Origin: Branchiostoma floridae
Taxonomy: Eukaryota; Chordata; Leptocardii; Amphioxiformes; Branchiostomatidae
Length of the DNA: 64,000 nucleotides
Assembly: GCF_000003815.2 (NCBI RefSeq)
Contig: NC_049996.1
Span: forward strand, 8,396,095-8,460,094
Reading direction: 5' to 3'
How positions within the stretch are numbered: position 1 is the first letter of the stretch; each line of letters opens with the position of its first letter. The position numbers were made by a program, and so were the translations under genes. Positions 34,312 to 46,292 of this stretch are shown piece by piece. The notes below the pieces were generated by a model. The model was not told the origin of the DNA. It saw only the letters and a list, made by a program, of their open reading frames with translations, and ran no database searches.

Positions 34312-37300
34312 CTACGTACAAGTATTTGCACATGTGAAGGTGTGAACTCCTGTTGCAGTGTTGTTGTAGGCCTCGCATCTTCCAAATGTCATAACTGCCT
34401 CTAAATACTTGTTCGGCATCAATCGTTCTATCGTCTCCACCTGGTAAGAACATGGTAGTGAGGTTGATACTGTCGATATTGACAAGTTTGCAGCAGTGTG
34501 TTTCAGTTTGTGGTGAGGTGACTTTTTACAGAAAATTCATCATGCCACAAACATGCCACAACTTTTATTGTGTTACTAATGTTCATTTAACCAGGAACCT
34601 AAAGATACAGTGAACAGTGCCATATTTAAGGCGTTTAATGTATGTACTCTGTTTACCATACTCTGTTACAACTCATAAGAAGGGAAGCACACTACAGCTC
34701 TACAATGTTGCTGATTAAGTTTTGATTGCTATTGCCCGTCAACCAACTTGATATAAAGAAGACTTTATACCAGAGTGTTGCTGCAGTTTTAGTAATAGTA
34801 TGATATCTTCCTAATACACCCTCGCTCAACCATTTTTGTGGGGGAAGGAATGAGTTCTGTCTTCAAATGCCCAACACTATTTTGACTGCTATAATTCCTG
34901 ATACAAATCCAGTACAACTTGTTACACATATTACTGACAGACCTGTAAGTTGTTCACTTCTTCCACAGTCAGCCAGCCATCCCTGTTGGTATCCAGGCCT
35001 TTAAACACCCGGTCTGTGATGACCACCTCATCGTAGATAACCTGGGCCTGCACCATGTCTTTAGGCAGCCTGCCGCCATATTCATCAAGGTACACTCTGA
35101 TGACATACCTAGGTAAGAAAATAATGGTACAACCAAATGTCAATTTCTTTGGCTACTCCTTAGGGATGGAGCCAACTTTTTTTTTCATTTCTGAGCCCAA
35201 TGACCAATATGATTACTTATGCAACTGTCAATTTTTTGGCTACTCCTTAGTGATGGAGCCAACTTTTTTCATTTCTGAGCCCAATGACCAATATGATTAC
35301 TTGTGATAGAATATTATATACCATGTACACCATGTGTACTGGACAAATACAGTTGTCAGGAAGGCCCCCTGTCCTGCAGTACAAGAACATACATGTAATA
35401 AACTGACAAAAGTTGTACATGTATCACCTTTTATGCATTATAGTGTTGGTTTTATGTTGTTTCTGTAGACACACAAAGTAGATAAATGCATTTTCGCCCT
35501 TTTTTAGATGCATGTATGTGGTGTGCAAATAAGGGCTATTGAGCCAGAGACATTGATATACAACTGCAACTGAATTCCTCAACATACCTTATCTGTTCTC
35601 CTGGCCTTAACTCCAATGCACTAAGCCGTGTAGGTGCCTGGTGTTCTCTTGCAGAGCAATCAGAATAGTCAAAGGCGGGAATGGGTGTCCACCAGACATT
35701 GACCGCAACGTTCCTATCGTAGGACTGTACGTAATGCAGCCAACCGTGCGGTAGGTAGAGGCAGTCGCCACGCTCGATACGTGCTGACCACCAGGGAATG
35801 GTACGCAGGCCTGGATACCTGTACATGTCCACTCTTACAGGTGGGAAGAAAAGAGGTTAAAGTTCAAGTCCTGCTCATACTGTGTGGTGTATGGGGTAGT
35901 GCCAATCTCTGATACTATAGCCCTTGGGCAACACAGCTTTTGTACAAGAACTGCAGCATGGGGACTTTCATAATATACATTTTTTTTCATAAGATACAGG
36001 ATGTTTTTTTCCATTGTGATTCACATTGTCGTTTTTTGGCGACACCTCGGGTGCGGAGGTATTCAGATACTAAAACAGTGAATAACATGTCTCTATGGTT
36101 GATCGGTAATACAGCCCCACTGCTTGGCCATCAGGATCCAATTCCATGGATCTGTAGGCCCAAGTTCAATCCCAGGTTCGGCTCAGCTCAGACATGTTGT
36201 AAGGGATTGCATTCATCTTTCAGAAGGGACATAAAATGGAGGTCCCGTGTTTGTGGAGGTTCTTCGAGCTCATAAAATAGCCTCATTAGTCAGATAGGGT
36301 ACCTTCTAACTGCATTAATATACAACAAGGTGAATTATAGACCTCCTTTCGCCTTGTACTGAGCAATCAGCCCTACCATAAACACCTAAGAATTTACAGC
36401 ACCCAGACGACAAGTCTTGTTACCTTTCCACATCAACTGCCAGGTCTTTAGTCCCGTCCGTGTGATGATGAAGCGTGTATCTCCCCACTTCCCTATCCAC
36501 CAGGAACCAATCCTTCCCCCAACCACTTGCGCAAATAATTTACAGCAATCATAAGAAAAGTCTTGTTACCTTTCCACATCAACTGCCAGGTCTTCTGTGC
36601 CATCCGTGTGATGGTGAAGTGTGTATCTCCCCACCTCCCTATCCACCAGGAACCAGTCCCCCTCCCCAACAACTTACACCAATGCCTACAGGAAGCTGTA
36701 AACACCTAAGAATTTACAGCACCCAGACGACAAGTCTTGTTACCTTTCCACATCGACTGCTAGGTCTTCTGTACCATCCGTGTGATGATGAAGCGTGTAT
36801 CTCCCCACCTCCCTATCCCCCAGGAACCACTCCTTCCCCCCAACCACTTACGCCAATGCCTGAAAATTTACAGCACCCATAAGAAAAGTCTTGTTACCTT
36901 TCCACATCAACTGCCAGGTCTTCTGTGCCATCCGTGTGATGGTGAAGTGTGTATCTCCCCACCTCCCTGTCCACCAGGAACCAGTCCTTCCTCCCACTGT
37001 ACATACAGATGATGTTCTCCATGTTGTCCATGTGGAAGGTGGACTTGGTGCCTCCGCTCGACATCCACAGGCGAAAGTCGTGAAGATGTCGGGTGAAACC
37101 ACCACAGGAGAGGCACGGGGGGAGGTACACTTCCTCCATCATGGTCTGTGAGTATAAAGGCAAAGCAGTCACCCTCTAATCTCCAAGCAGATCTTGCGGT
37201 GGCATAAGATAATATCATAAGCTGGGGAAGGAGTTTAGCCGGCAGAGGATTATCAGCTTCGGTGTGCCCAATGAAACTCCTCTGCCGGCTAAACTCCTTC

Positions 37301-39148
37301 CCTAAACTTATGATACTATCTTATGCCACTGTAAGATCTGCTTGGAGATTAGTCAGATGATCCTCAACAAAAGGAAGTATGATGATGTTTCAAGTAGCTA
37401 GTGGTTTTGCTACATGATACCAGGTGACCCATTTTTTCTATAGAAGTGTGTTTGGTTGTTTTTCACATGCAGAGGTTTGATGCCGGAAGCTATCACCTGA
37501 AGATACACAAAACATTGGGCTGTCGGCTTTACGTCACCATCCAAAAAGACAACTGCAACCCCAACCAGTTGTACCAAGCGGGACCTGAACCCTTGACCTC
37601 TGGACCTCCATATGTTAAATGTACACATGCCTGAAGAAAGCACAAGTATATATATAGCAACCACAACCCAACCTACTGTTTATACAAAATCACAGATTGC
37701 TTTACATAAAACAAGAGTCAATCCAATTGGTTAAAATGTTGTAATAGAACCTTATTTATGTGTGTTCTACATTTCAATGCTGCAAAGTATTTGGCTGTGT
37801 CAGCTAATCAGTATGTAAAAAAATAGTCATTTTGATAATTACCTTTGGCAGTCGGTCCAGTAAGTACATCTCTGATTGGTTATACTGCTGCAAGAACGCA
37901 TCCAAACGCATCGGTTCTCTATGACTCTCCGTGTTCTCCTTTTTGGAGTTATCAACTTCAGCCTGCAGTGAAACAAATAGTTTTCAGTTGTCAACAAAAT
38001 ACGGTACTGGTTTGAGACACGCTAAAGTTAAACTGCAGTCTTACCTTCATATTGGCATTCGGTGTTTTAGGTAGTTTGCAGGGACGAAGTTTTATTTTAC
38101 TTTGAGTTTTACTGTGCATCCTGGTTATCGAAGGAAAAAAAACTTTTTCGTCCGCAAACTTTGCCTTAACAAAAATGTAAATACGGAAAACATACGGCAG
38201 CTAGGCCGGCAAACTCTCCTTGCATAAAATCCTCGGTGTGCTTATCTAAGGTCCCCAGGAAGACTTGCCTTCGCTACCGAACAAAATCTCTGTCGGCCCT
38301 TTCTAAAAAGTCTGGTTTTCCAGGGTAAAACCTACCACTGCATCCGCGTGCTGATCGTTCAGGTACCGATCCGTCCATCGATGGTAGGCGGGGGACAGCC
38401 GCGCGGCTCCCGACAACACCACTGGTCGGGCCGGGAGGACGTGGTTGTGGTAGAAGTCTTCCGGGGACGGTATGGTGTCCAACGATGCAATCTTTGTGGT
38501 TTGGGGAGAAGTGTGAAAACTTGTGTAAATCTCTTTATAGTTCTATGCCAACCAACGAACTCATTAACGCTCACAAATTATTATCTACAAAATTTGAATA
38601 TACGAAAGGCGCATACTAAACTTGACCTTACCCATTTTCAAAACATAAACATTATTTTGAATCAAAATCATAAGACTGTGTCATTAATCTCTTTCAGACT
38701 GTTTGCTTGATGAAAAATCGTAGAATCAGGCCGAATGTGATGTATATAGTTTTCCAAAGAGGACTTAATAATATGGCATTAGTCACTCAGCTGTATAATA
38801 CGCATGACTGAGACCAATATGAGAACTATACATGTACTAGTATATCACGAAAACTTAGAGCCTAAAACATCTGTCGTTTTAGACGACCATACATGGGGTA
38901 TCGGTCTCAGAAATTGGGGGATTCTCTATCTGCTACTTAATTACCTAAGGGAACTCTTAGTTTTCGCAAGGAGGTTTGGGGCCCCTGATGTCAGAGGCTC
39001 CCAATATGATTTATATTTACGGACTTACCTGGCCTAGGGGAGGCTGGTGCTGTCCAAGCGGCTGTAAGTGTCCCGGTGGGCTCTTCGTGATGCAAGGGAC
39101 AGTTAACGATACCAAAAGTACAACAACAACAGGAGGTACGTACAGCAT
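34312..39148 (-). CDS. secretory-pathway JmjC (cupin_8) oxygenase with EF-hand
   Basis: Seven exons, 394 aa: 39029-39148, 38336-38491, 37843-37962, 36898-37145, 35588-35833, 34943-35108 and 34312-34440. Residues 1-20 are a strong signal peptide (MLYVPPVVVVLLVSLTVPC). Residues 49-90 match the N-terminal part of JmjC proteins (PSPEDFYHNHVLPARPVVLS). The JmjC barrel shows the Fe(II) ligands H170-x-D172 (STFHMDNMENI) and the third ligand H248 (LYLPHGWLHYV). A canonical EF-hand loop is at 336-347 (DTNRDGWLTVEE). The tail is short and has cysteines. JmjC proteins use 2-oxoglutarate and O2 to hydroxylate or demethylate proteins. The signal peptide suggests a lumenal or secreted hydroxylase, but no ER-retention motif is present at the C-terminus (CANTCT). 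The closest named relative is uncertain. Parts of exon 4 are repeated in the following intron (see the 36428-36870 entry). Confidence 0.85.
35137..35304 (+). repeat. tandem duplication, about 80-base unit x2
   Basis: GGCTACTCCTTAG.GATGGAG and CCCAATGACCAATATGATTA occur twice, 80 bases apart, just outside exon 6 of the JmjC gene. Confidence 0.85.
36098..36310 (+). repeat. tRNA-derived SINE-like element
   Basis: A degenerate A box (CACTGCTTGGCCATCAGG) and a B-box-like AGTTCAATCCCAGG. The downstream body (TCAGAAGGGACATAAAATGG) is of SINE type. It lies in an intron of the JmjC gene. Confidence 0.45.
36428..36870 (-). repeat. tandem copies of the 3' part of JmjC exon 4 (three extra copies)
   Basis: The true exon 4 end is at 36898. 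Three further copies of its last ~90 bases plus the splice donor lie at about 36428-36520, 36571-36660 and 36744-36835. The shared segment codes for the stretch around DWFLVDREVGRYTLHHHTDG and ends in the same GTAACAAG donor. Spacers carry TAAGAATTTACAGCACCCA. The copies differ from each other at a few sites and none has an obvious acceptor, so they are probably intronic debris of unequal exchange. Confidence 0.8.
37176..37352. repeat. foldback MITE, AATCTCCAAGCAGATC family
   Basis: TAATCTCCAAGCAGATCTT and its complement AAGATCTGCTTGGAGATTA form the ends. Inner arms include GGAAGGAGTTTAGCCGGCAG and its complement. It lies in the intron between exons 3 and 4 of the JmjC gene. Relatives are at 53592-53697, 57162-57371, about 43380-43612 and about 1255-1320. 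Confidence 0.85.
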
Positions 39149-39892
39149 GTCTGGGATGTGTTAATATGTGTGGCCGACAAAGGAAGAAACTGTAAAGATC
39201 GCACCCGGAAGTTCAGCTCGCACGAAAAGATTCAAAAGAAAATTGCTGAAGAAAACGGGACTTGCAACTGAAACCTTTGTCACAGTTGTCCCTCAAAGTA
39301 TCCAATATCAATGACTGGAAAATTTGAAGAAATCAAATACGTTTGCCACATTTACCCGCAGGTACGTAAAAACATAATAATACAACTTTTACAAGCCTGA
39401 TCCTTGACTGATTAACAGGTTGTTCTGGTAGTTGTAGCTCACAAATGCGCCCTCAAACGATAAATGCAAGAACTGCACCTTGCATTTATGATGACATACC
39501 ACTGAACCTCTCTTGTCGAAACTACGTGTACATCTCTGACTATTAGCCAGTTGCATGGTATTCAGTGATAATTTTGCTGACACGATTTCGCGTGTAACAG
39601 GCAGGAAGCCCTCTGGTTGTTTGGTCCATCTTTTGAACTGGGTTGGAAAAGTGCCAAAGTTCTGGGCACTGCTGCGCAATACGTGGGCGTCAAGTTCGCT
39701 TCCTGTTCTTGCTGAAACCATGACGAGGAAGTTTGGCCCCAAAATCAGAGTATACCCACAGCAGTCGGACAGAACCTAGCTATCTTCTTACGTTGTAGTT
39801 GCCTTGTGTGGAGAGAGCAGTACTACAGGATTGAAGAGCACATTTTCTCTGTGAAGGTCACCCCACTTGCTGTACGTGTGCACCTGCTCAAC
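39149..39892. promoter_or_regulatory. bidirectional promoter region, JmjC gene (-) and WSC/sushi gene (+)
   Basis: 744 bases separate the two divergent start codons. No TATA box is evident at a useful distance. GAGGAAGT (ETS-like) occurs at about 39723. An open frame on the minus strand (39389-39742) has no recognisable domain and overlaps this region, so I do not call it a gene. Confidence 0.4.
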
Positions 39893-42800
39893 ATGGGGAA
39901 AACATTTCAGTGTTTTCGGATGCATATTAGTACTCTTCTAATGCTGTTTGTAACAGGCGGGCTGCTACCAACCATGGCTAATGAAGGTATTTACATATAT
40001 TACGTTGTCTAATTTAACCCTGGGTATCTTTTAGCATACTTATAGGCTGTCATTTTACCAGTAAGAATGTGGATGATTGGGGTGAAATGGGGGTGAAAAA
40101 AACGTGCAGGTACGAGGAAGTGTTTTTTCTCTTAATTAGGGATTGCACAAATTTCACAATCAGTACAAAAGAGAAAATTTCACTGTTGATTTTAAAAATC
40201 ACGATGACGTTTTAAAACCAACCCCATCACGACGGTTCCCATTTCCGTTAAGTTCAGTGTGCTAAATATCGCGTTTACAAAGGTTAGATAGTGTGACTCC
40301 CTATTGAACAAACATTTCCTGTGGGTGCATATGTACGAATACGTGCCTAAATACTCGTACAATGTGAATTTCTAGGCCTTAAGGTATCTGTAGTACTGAC
40401 GCCTTTAACCAAATTTAGTTGCAAGCGAAACGGACCGTTCTACATTGGAAAGAACAGGACGTACATGTATGTTGCAGACATGACCACATGCGATTCGTGG
40501 CTTCACCGTTTCCGTTGACTAAACATGACTTGTACTTTCGTTTTCGTGTAGACTTCCACGTTTGCTGATGCAATGACAGGTTATTCTATTTTTTTTCAGA
40601 AGCATAGAAATCTTTATTATGTATATAATTACAATTGTTGGACATAGATCTACAATTGTTTGAGTTATGTATACACATATCTGTACATGTTCAAGTTTAT
40701 CAGTCGTGTTTAATACGTGTGTACATGTATACGTAATGCTGCATGTAACAGGTTGTTTTTTTCAGTCAACCAGTCCTCGTTATGGTTACTTATGACTTCC
40801 AGTTAGAAGCGAGGTACTATATCTGGGTGCAACAATAATACAATAATCCGTATTTTGTGTACTTCTGTGACATTCTCTAAGTATGTTGATTAGCATCTGT
40901 GTCTGAATTTTTCTTGAGCACGGTACGAATCATGACCGAGATGTCTGCTTGACCATGTCGTGTGTCTATCTGTTGTAGGATGTCCAGTTGTACGACTGTC
41001 TGGCGAGTACTACTATCAACGTAGACAGATGACGACCTACAGTGTGACCAGCCAGAGAGTCGGAAACAGACCTGTCTACGAGAGTGACACGACAAATAAT
41101 TTCTTGTACTACCTGGAGTCACCGAACGCTTGGCTTGTCGGGCCTACACCTGGACAAAACGGAGCTCTCCTCGCAGCACGTGATAGTGCAGCTTTGCCAG
41201 AATTGATCAGTGGAGGAACATTTGAAGTACTGTCGAGTTCGCTAGAATTCGTGCCGGTCCCATACCTACGTGTATCCTGTTCAGGTGTGGATTACTCTAC
41301 TGTTTTTTTTTTTCTTTTGTAAAAGTATTATCAATCAACGTCTGGGCATGGAAAGTATATGACTTGTACTCTGTTGCGGCATTAATTTCAAATGCAATGT
41401 ACATATTGATTATTCCCTACAAATTATTACCCAATATTTTGTCATAAGATGATACTTGTTACTGCTACCGTTTTTCTGTTTGAGTTGACATACTTGATAT
41501 TTGCTCTACATTTTTAAAAACGCCCCTAGTTGGCAATATATGTGATCATTTTATTTGATTACACAATACAGTATTATATGACATGGTCTGTTGTGATATG
41601 ATAAGATATGATATGATATGATATAATGCTAAAGCAACATTTATTTTTGAACGCCAATGTACAGTTCCAGGATATGTCGGCTGCTATCGCGACGATTTTG
41701 CGTCGAATGAAGAATGGCAGTGGACGAGAAGTAGTATAACCATAGAAACCTGCAGGCAGAGCTGTAGGGACGGAAGCTTCAGATACACGGCGCTCTATGG
41801 AGACCAGTGCTGGTGTGTGACTAACATCAAAGCCGGGTTCACCAGACAATCACAACCCCGCTGTGACTGGCCATGTGGTGGAAATGCCTCGCAGTTCTGT
41901 GGACAAATCAGAACATCGACTACATATGGATACAGCGAAGTTTATACAAGTGAGTATCTACGATATCAACGCCAACAAGGCACTGCTTTTGAAAGAGGTT
42001 TCTCATTTTAATATCGCATTTCCATTCAATACCCTACTGCACTGCGTAATATAACTACCTCATCAGCTATGTTCGCTTTACTACGAGGGTGAGTCAGAAA
42101 GTAATGCAAGTGGTTTCATAACAGACTCGTTTTTTGATCGAATGAGTTCAAACTTGGCACAAAGGTAGAGGCATATGTCCTCTTGAGCTTAAAATATCTA
42201 AATTTGTTGTTCATTATTTCATGAGTGACTGACCAGCTTTCAAGATGACCATACCCTAGGAATCCCGTCAGAAGAAAAGTGAGGTCCAATTAACGTACAA
42301 TTAACGATTTCCCTAAACCAATTTTTGCTATTGTATGAGACTGAGCCTGCACATGTAATAAGCTGCATTTCTCTATAAGCCAGTCGTGCTTATTTTCAAC
42401 TCTGAAATCTGATTAGTTTTTCTTTTTTCGTTGCTGGAGTAGAGTGAGGTATACGCGGTCGTCTGGGTCATGAGATTTGTGGTGTTATGATTAAAGGTTT
42501 CTACAGCCCTCTTTTCCCATTAACACAGAGAAATAAAACTTAGCACACTTTTTGGCCTTTAAACAGTTAATAACTGTGTAAAGTTTCGTTTCTTTTGGTT
42601 AATGGAAAAGTAGTGTTTTAACCAACAACTCACGAATTCGTGTATAAATCAAACAGCTCTATATCACAACTTACTCCATCCTAGCAGCTGTAAATGAGGA
42701 ACCATTGAGAGTTCAGAAATGAAAATCGGCATGCATCATATAGAGACATTTGATATCATATATGTGTAATTTTAACCTCCTACAGTGATTTTCAGTGGAT

Positions 42801-45163
42801 CAGATTTAGAGGAATTCATAGTCTGACAAGCTACCAAGGGTGTGTTCATCTTGAAATTAACTCAGTTGCTCATAAAATAATAAAGATCAGATTTAAAAGA
42901 TTCAATCTCAAGAAGACATATGCTTCTACTTTTGTGCCAAATTTCAACTCAATTGATTAAAAAACGAGTCTGTTATAAAACCACTTGCATTACTTTCTGA
43001 CTCACCCTCGTATGTCCTCTTCGCTAAAGTACCATATCACCATTTTGGTCTAGAATTCGTAATCGTACTTGTATAATACCATGTTAGATAATTCCAATAA
43101 TACATTACACAGATGTCTGTGCTTATAAAAATTGCCACGGCTATCTAATAAATACTTATTCACCTGTATGTTCTAGCTATTACCGACTGTGGCCCAGTGC
43201 CTGTGACCCCAGGTGTGACCTCTGTCCACCCGTCTGACGGAGCGAACATCACGGTCGGACACACGGCAGAAGTGGACTGCTGGGATGGCTCTACAGTAAC
43301 CGTGGAGTGTCTTCAAAACGGAAGCTTCAGCTTGTCCAGTCCTTTCTGTCCAGGTTTGTACGATACTCCAGTAGGCAAACACACTCCTAGGTCAAAAACT
43401 CCTAGGTCGGCTTCACTCCTCTGCCAGCTTTTGATACTGACAAAGAGGTTAAAACTTTTTTTTTAACCTCCTTGATACTGACTACTACTAGTACTATCTT
43501 AGGCTACCGTAGGATCTGCTTGGTAGCCAAACACACTCCTAAGTCGGATTCACTCCTCTGCTAGCTTTTGATACTATCTTATGCTACTGTAGCATTCTGC
43601 CTTGAGATTAGAACGATACACCTTCAATAAGAAATAATGGGAAGGTTCTTTCAATAGTAGCTTTAAAACTTTTATTGAAATTGAAAAGTCAAACACATCC
43701 TACATCTGCGTCTATTACAGTATAAGAATAGTACTGCTATGTATATATTTGCTTTACATGACAGATAGTGTGATCAACTATTGCTGATTTGAATGGAAAC
43801 GATCTAGACGTGAACGAGGGGATCGAGACTAAGTATTTTCTTTATTTACCGTTGACTACACTCGGAGAAAAGAAACTCCGTTGGAAAAGAATTCCTACAG
43901 TTGTACAACAGGTCACCCAGCTTAAGATGCACCACTTTTCCTTTTTAAGAACCGACAACAGCCATCATGGAGACATCAGAGGCCTCAACAAGTGTGCCAC
44001 CAGGCATTCACACTGACATGGCCGGACGGTCAGGTATGATGTGATTTATAATGGTGGGATCTTTCGGTTAGAATTTATAGTTAGCCTTTGGACTAAAGTA
44101 GACACTTGCTATATTGTTCTACATTATTTGTTTGTCCCCTTTTCTGTCACCTCCAATTAGCGCTCTCTGGGAAGAATTTGCAATAAACATATCTATAATA
44201 ATCATTTATACAAGGCACCATCTAGGACAATAGGTGTCTCACCCTTCATACAATTGTCACATTATATAGAGTTGTTACAAATGCACGGTGTAAGCTATTA
44301 GGGGTTCCAGCGCATCTACTTGTAAGAATTTCAAGTGTATTCATCTTTTTTTTTCCAGGCGACAGGTCCACAAGTATCATCCCTATTGTCGCCGGTGTAG
44401 TCGTGGGCCTGGTCTTTATCGTGATCGCTGCAATTGCCGCTTTATTCATTGTGAGAAAAAGGTACCAGCAACTACTACTATCTCATTTTAGTTTGATGAT
44501 GACATCATGATACGTTATGTAAAATTGTAATGTGTTTCTAATAGCATAAAGTACAAATGACGAGTTTGGTCATAACGTACGATTCAAATGGAGTATTACA
44601 TATTACATGTGCTCATGCCTCGCATAACTGCGTCTTCAGACCAAGAAAATATTTCTTCTGTTTCCTGTAAACAAATACTTGATTTTAGAATAATGTATAC
44701 ACGTATTCTTCTCCTTTTTTCTTTAACTAGAAACGCAGGCTTGGCTCAAGAAACGCCAACCTCCCCACAAAGGGCTACAAATCTGCATAACAGCACCTAT
44801 CATGAGCCTGTCATGAGCGACGTCGTCCTAATGGATACCGGGGCCCAGTACCTCCCCAGTACGGGGGGACCGAACACCCCTACCGGTCAGCCCGCTGGAG
44901 CCGGTACAGACAGCGAACCACAGTATTCCACCATCCCGGAGTTCTACAGCATCGACGAAATGGAGAGAAAAGGCGCGAAGACGCCACAGAACAACAACCT
45001 AGACCAGCTCTACAGCAAGCCTGTGAAGAAAAGGAAGGACAATAATGAGGAAGGCATGGTGGATAACGTTCTGTACGAAAGTTCTGATGACGTCATTGAT
45101 GGAGAGGGACACACTGGCTCTAACGGCCATGGTCGTTATGTGGACAATGATTTGTATGGATAA
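39893..45163 (+). CDS. type I membrane protein with WSC and sushi domains
   Basis: Seven exons, 493 aa: 39893-39986, 40979-41284, 41665-41949, 43177-43353, 43950-44033, 44359-44461 and 44731-45163. Residues about 10-28 form a signal peptide (STLLMLFVTGGLL). Residues 32-133 are a compact module with the pattern RPVY, FLYY and WLVGPTPG, a type I recall in other invertebrate proteins but cannot name. Residues 134-228 are a WSC domain (GYVGCYRDDF, CRQSCRDGSFRYTALYGDQC, WPCGGNASQFCG), a putative carbohydrate-binding fold. Residues 229-287 are a sushi/CCP domain (DCGPVPVTPG, NGSFSLSSPFCP). Residues 322-347 are the membrane span, followed by RKR. The 145-residue tail has tyrosines in QYSTIP, FYSID, LYSKPV, VLYESS and DLYG. 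It is likely a cell-surface recognition or adhesion receptor. Ligand and signalling are unproven. Confidence 0.86.
41580..41632 (+). repeat. (GATAT)n-like simple repeat
   Basis: A run of TGATATGATATGATATGATA-type units in the intron before the WSC exon. Confidence 0.85.
42084..43010. mobile_element. non-autonomous mariner-like DNA transposon
   Basis: Long terminal inverted repeats: CGAGGGTGAGTCAGAAAGTA at the left and the complement TACTTTCTGACTCACCCTCG at the right, continuing for about 50 bases and then more loosely inward. TA dinucleotides flank both ends, as expected of Tc1/mariner target duplication. No transposase frame is seen in the 0.9 kb interior. It lies in the intron between the WSC and sushi exons. 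Confidence 0.85.
43365..43615. repeat. repeat cluster related to the AATCTCCAAGCAGATC foldback family
   Basis: Two half copies (AACACACTCCTAGGTC / AACACACTCCTAAGTCGG, each followed by TCACTCCTCTGC.AGCTTTTG) end in CTACCGTAGGATCTGCTTGG and TGCCTTGAGATTA. The element is in the intron after the sushi exon. Confidence 0.55.
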
Positions 45164-46292
45164 ACGCCGATATGAACATCCGTATAGTTTGTATACAAAC
45201 TGTGAACAAAACTTTGTGATTTTACTACGTGTTTGCCTTTCTTGACACCAAAAGACGTTACACATAACGTTACAGGTCTGAAAACTGTTAAGCGCACATC
45301 TATGTATGTCTCTACTTTGTACCTTTTGCAGATAGAAGATTTGTTGTTGTAGTTTTAATGTCATTTACGCTAGCAAACGAACGGGCGTTACTCCTCCTGA
45401 TATGCATCAAATATTAGCTGTGTAAACTAAACTGAATATCAAAATAATTGCATTTGTATTAAATGCTTTTATGACATTACAAAGTGGCGTTCTTTCTTCC
45501 ACTGGACACCTCTACAATATTATTAATAACCGCCATGGCTATTGTTAAAAGGACCATAGGCTACCATGCATTGAAACGTATATATGCACATATAGATGTG
45601 TACGATTGCTTTCATTGTTACATGTATACGATTGTTACCATGTGGCGTGTATTTGGCCCAGTGGGGCAAAAATGTGCAGTAAAGGTCTTCATTCATTCAT
45701 TAATGAACGCAGTTGGACGCAGCGTCACATCTAACAGATACATTTTCAAGTCAAGTCGATAGTAATTTAAGACCCGTACTGCCCCCAGGGCCAGTTCACT
45801 GACAGTTCAAATGACGCAAGCCGAAGTGTCCTTGACTTCTTTGTCAAGTCAATGACATTATGGATTATGTAGTCCCAGTTCGATGTCCTTACCAGATCTC
45901 ATGAATCTAGTCTATAGTAGTAGGCATTCGTCAGTCAGCTGTCTCGTAAGACTATGAATAGTACGTCTATGAATCTGTAAATAAACAAAGCGAGCTACTG
46001 GTCTTTGTCATTGACGCCAGTGGGTAAACCTAATGCGAGGTTAAAGTGTAAGGGTCACAGAACTGTCTGGGAGTCGCGGTGCTTGAAGATTTTTAATAGT
46101 ATCGTACATAGCACGTACGCTTACAGCGCAGACGCACGTCTTACTCTAGGTAGTCTTTCGCTGGCGATTCAGCCGACTGTTGTATAATATCCGGTGTAAA
46201 ACATAGTACAAACTGATTGTAGATCTATAGAAGCTAGAAGTGTGGCCGAGTCCAAGTTCAACGGTAAAGTCAGCGTCCCAACAGACTTTGGA
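45164..46292. other. intergenic between the WSC/sushi gene and the first PAP2 gene
   Basis: It contains the 3' UTR of the upstream gene and the 5' region of the phosphatase gene. A possible ATTAAA signal is at about 45458. I see no gene. Confidence 0.4.

Noticed and set aside
36475-36882. Plus-strand proline-rich open frame
   Set aside because: Antisense to the tandem exon fragments of the JmjC gene; the repeating pattern comes from the DNA repeat.
38047-38121. Minus-strand ATG exon (MHSKTQSK...) as first exon of the JmjC gene
   Set aside because: The chain 39029-39148, 38336-38491, 37843-37962 is in phase, gives a signal peptide and the expected JmjC N-terminus. Joining the alternative exon after 38336 gives an early stop. 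It could be an alternative first exon only.
39389-39742. 117-codon minus-strand open frame in the shared JmjC/WSC promoter
   Set aside because: No recognisable domain and no splice or polyadenylation evidence.
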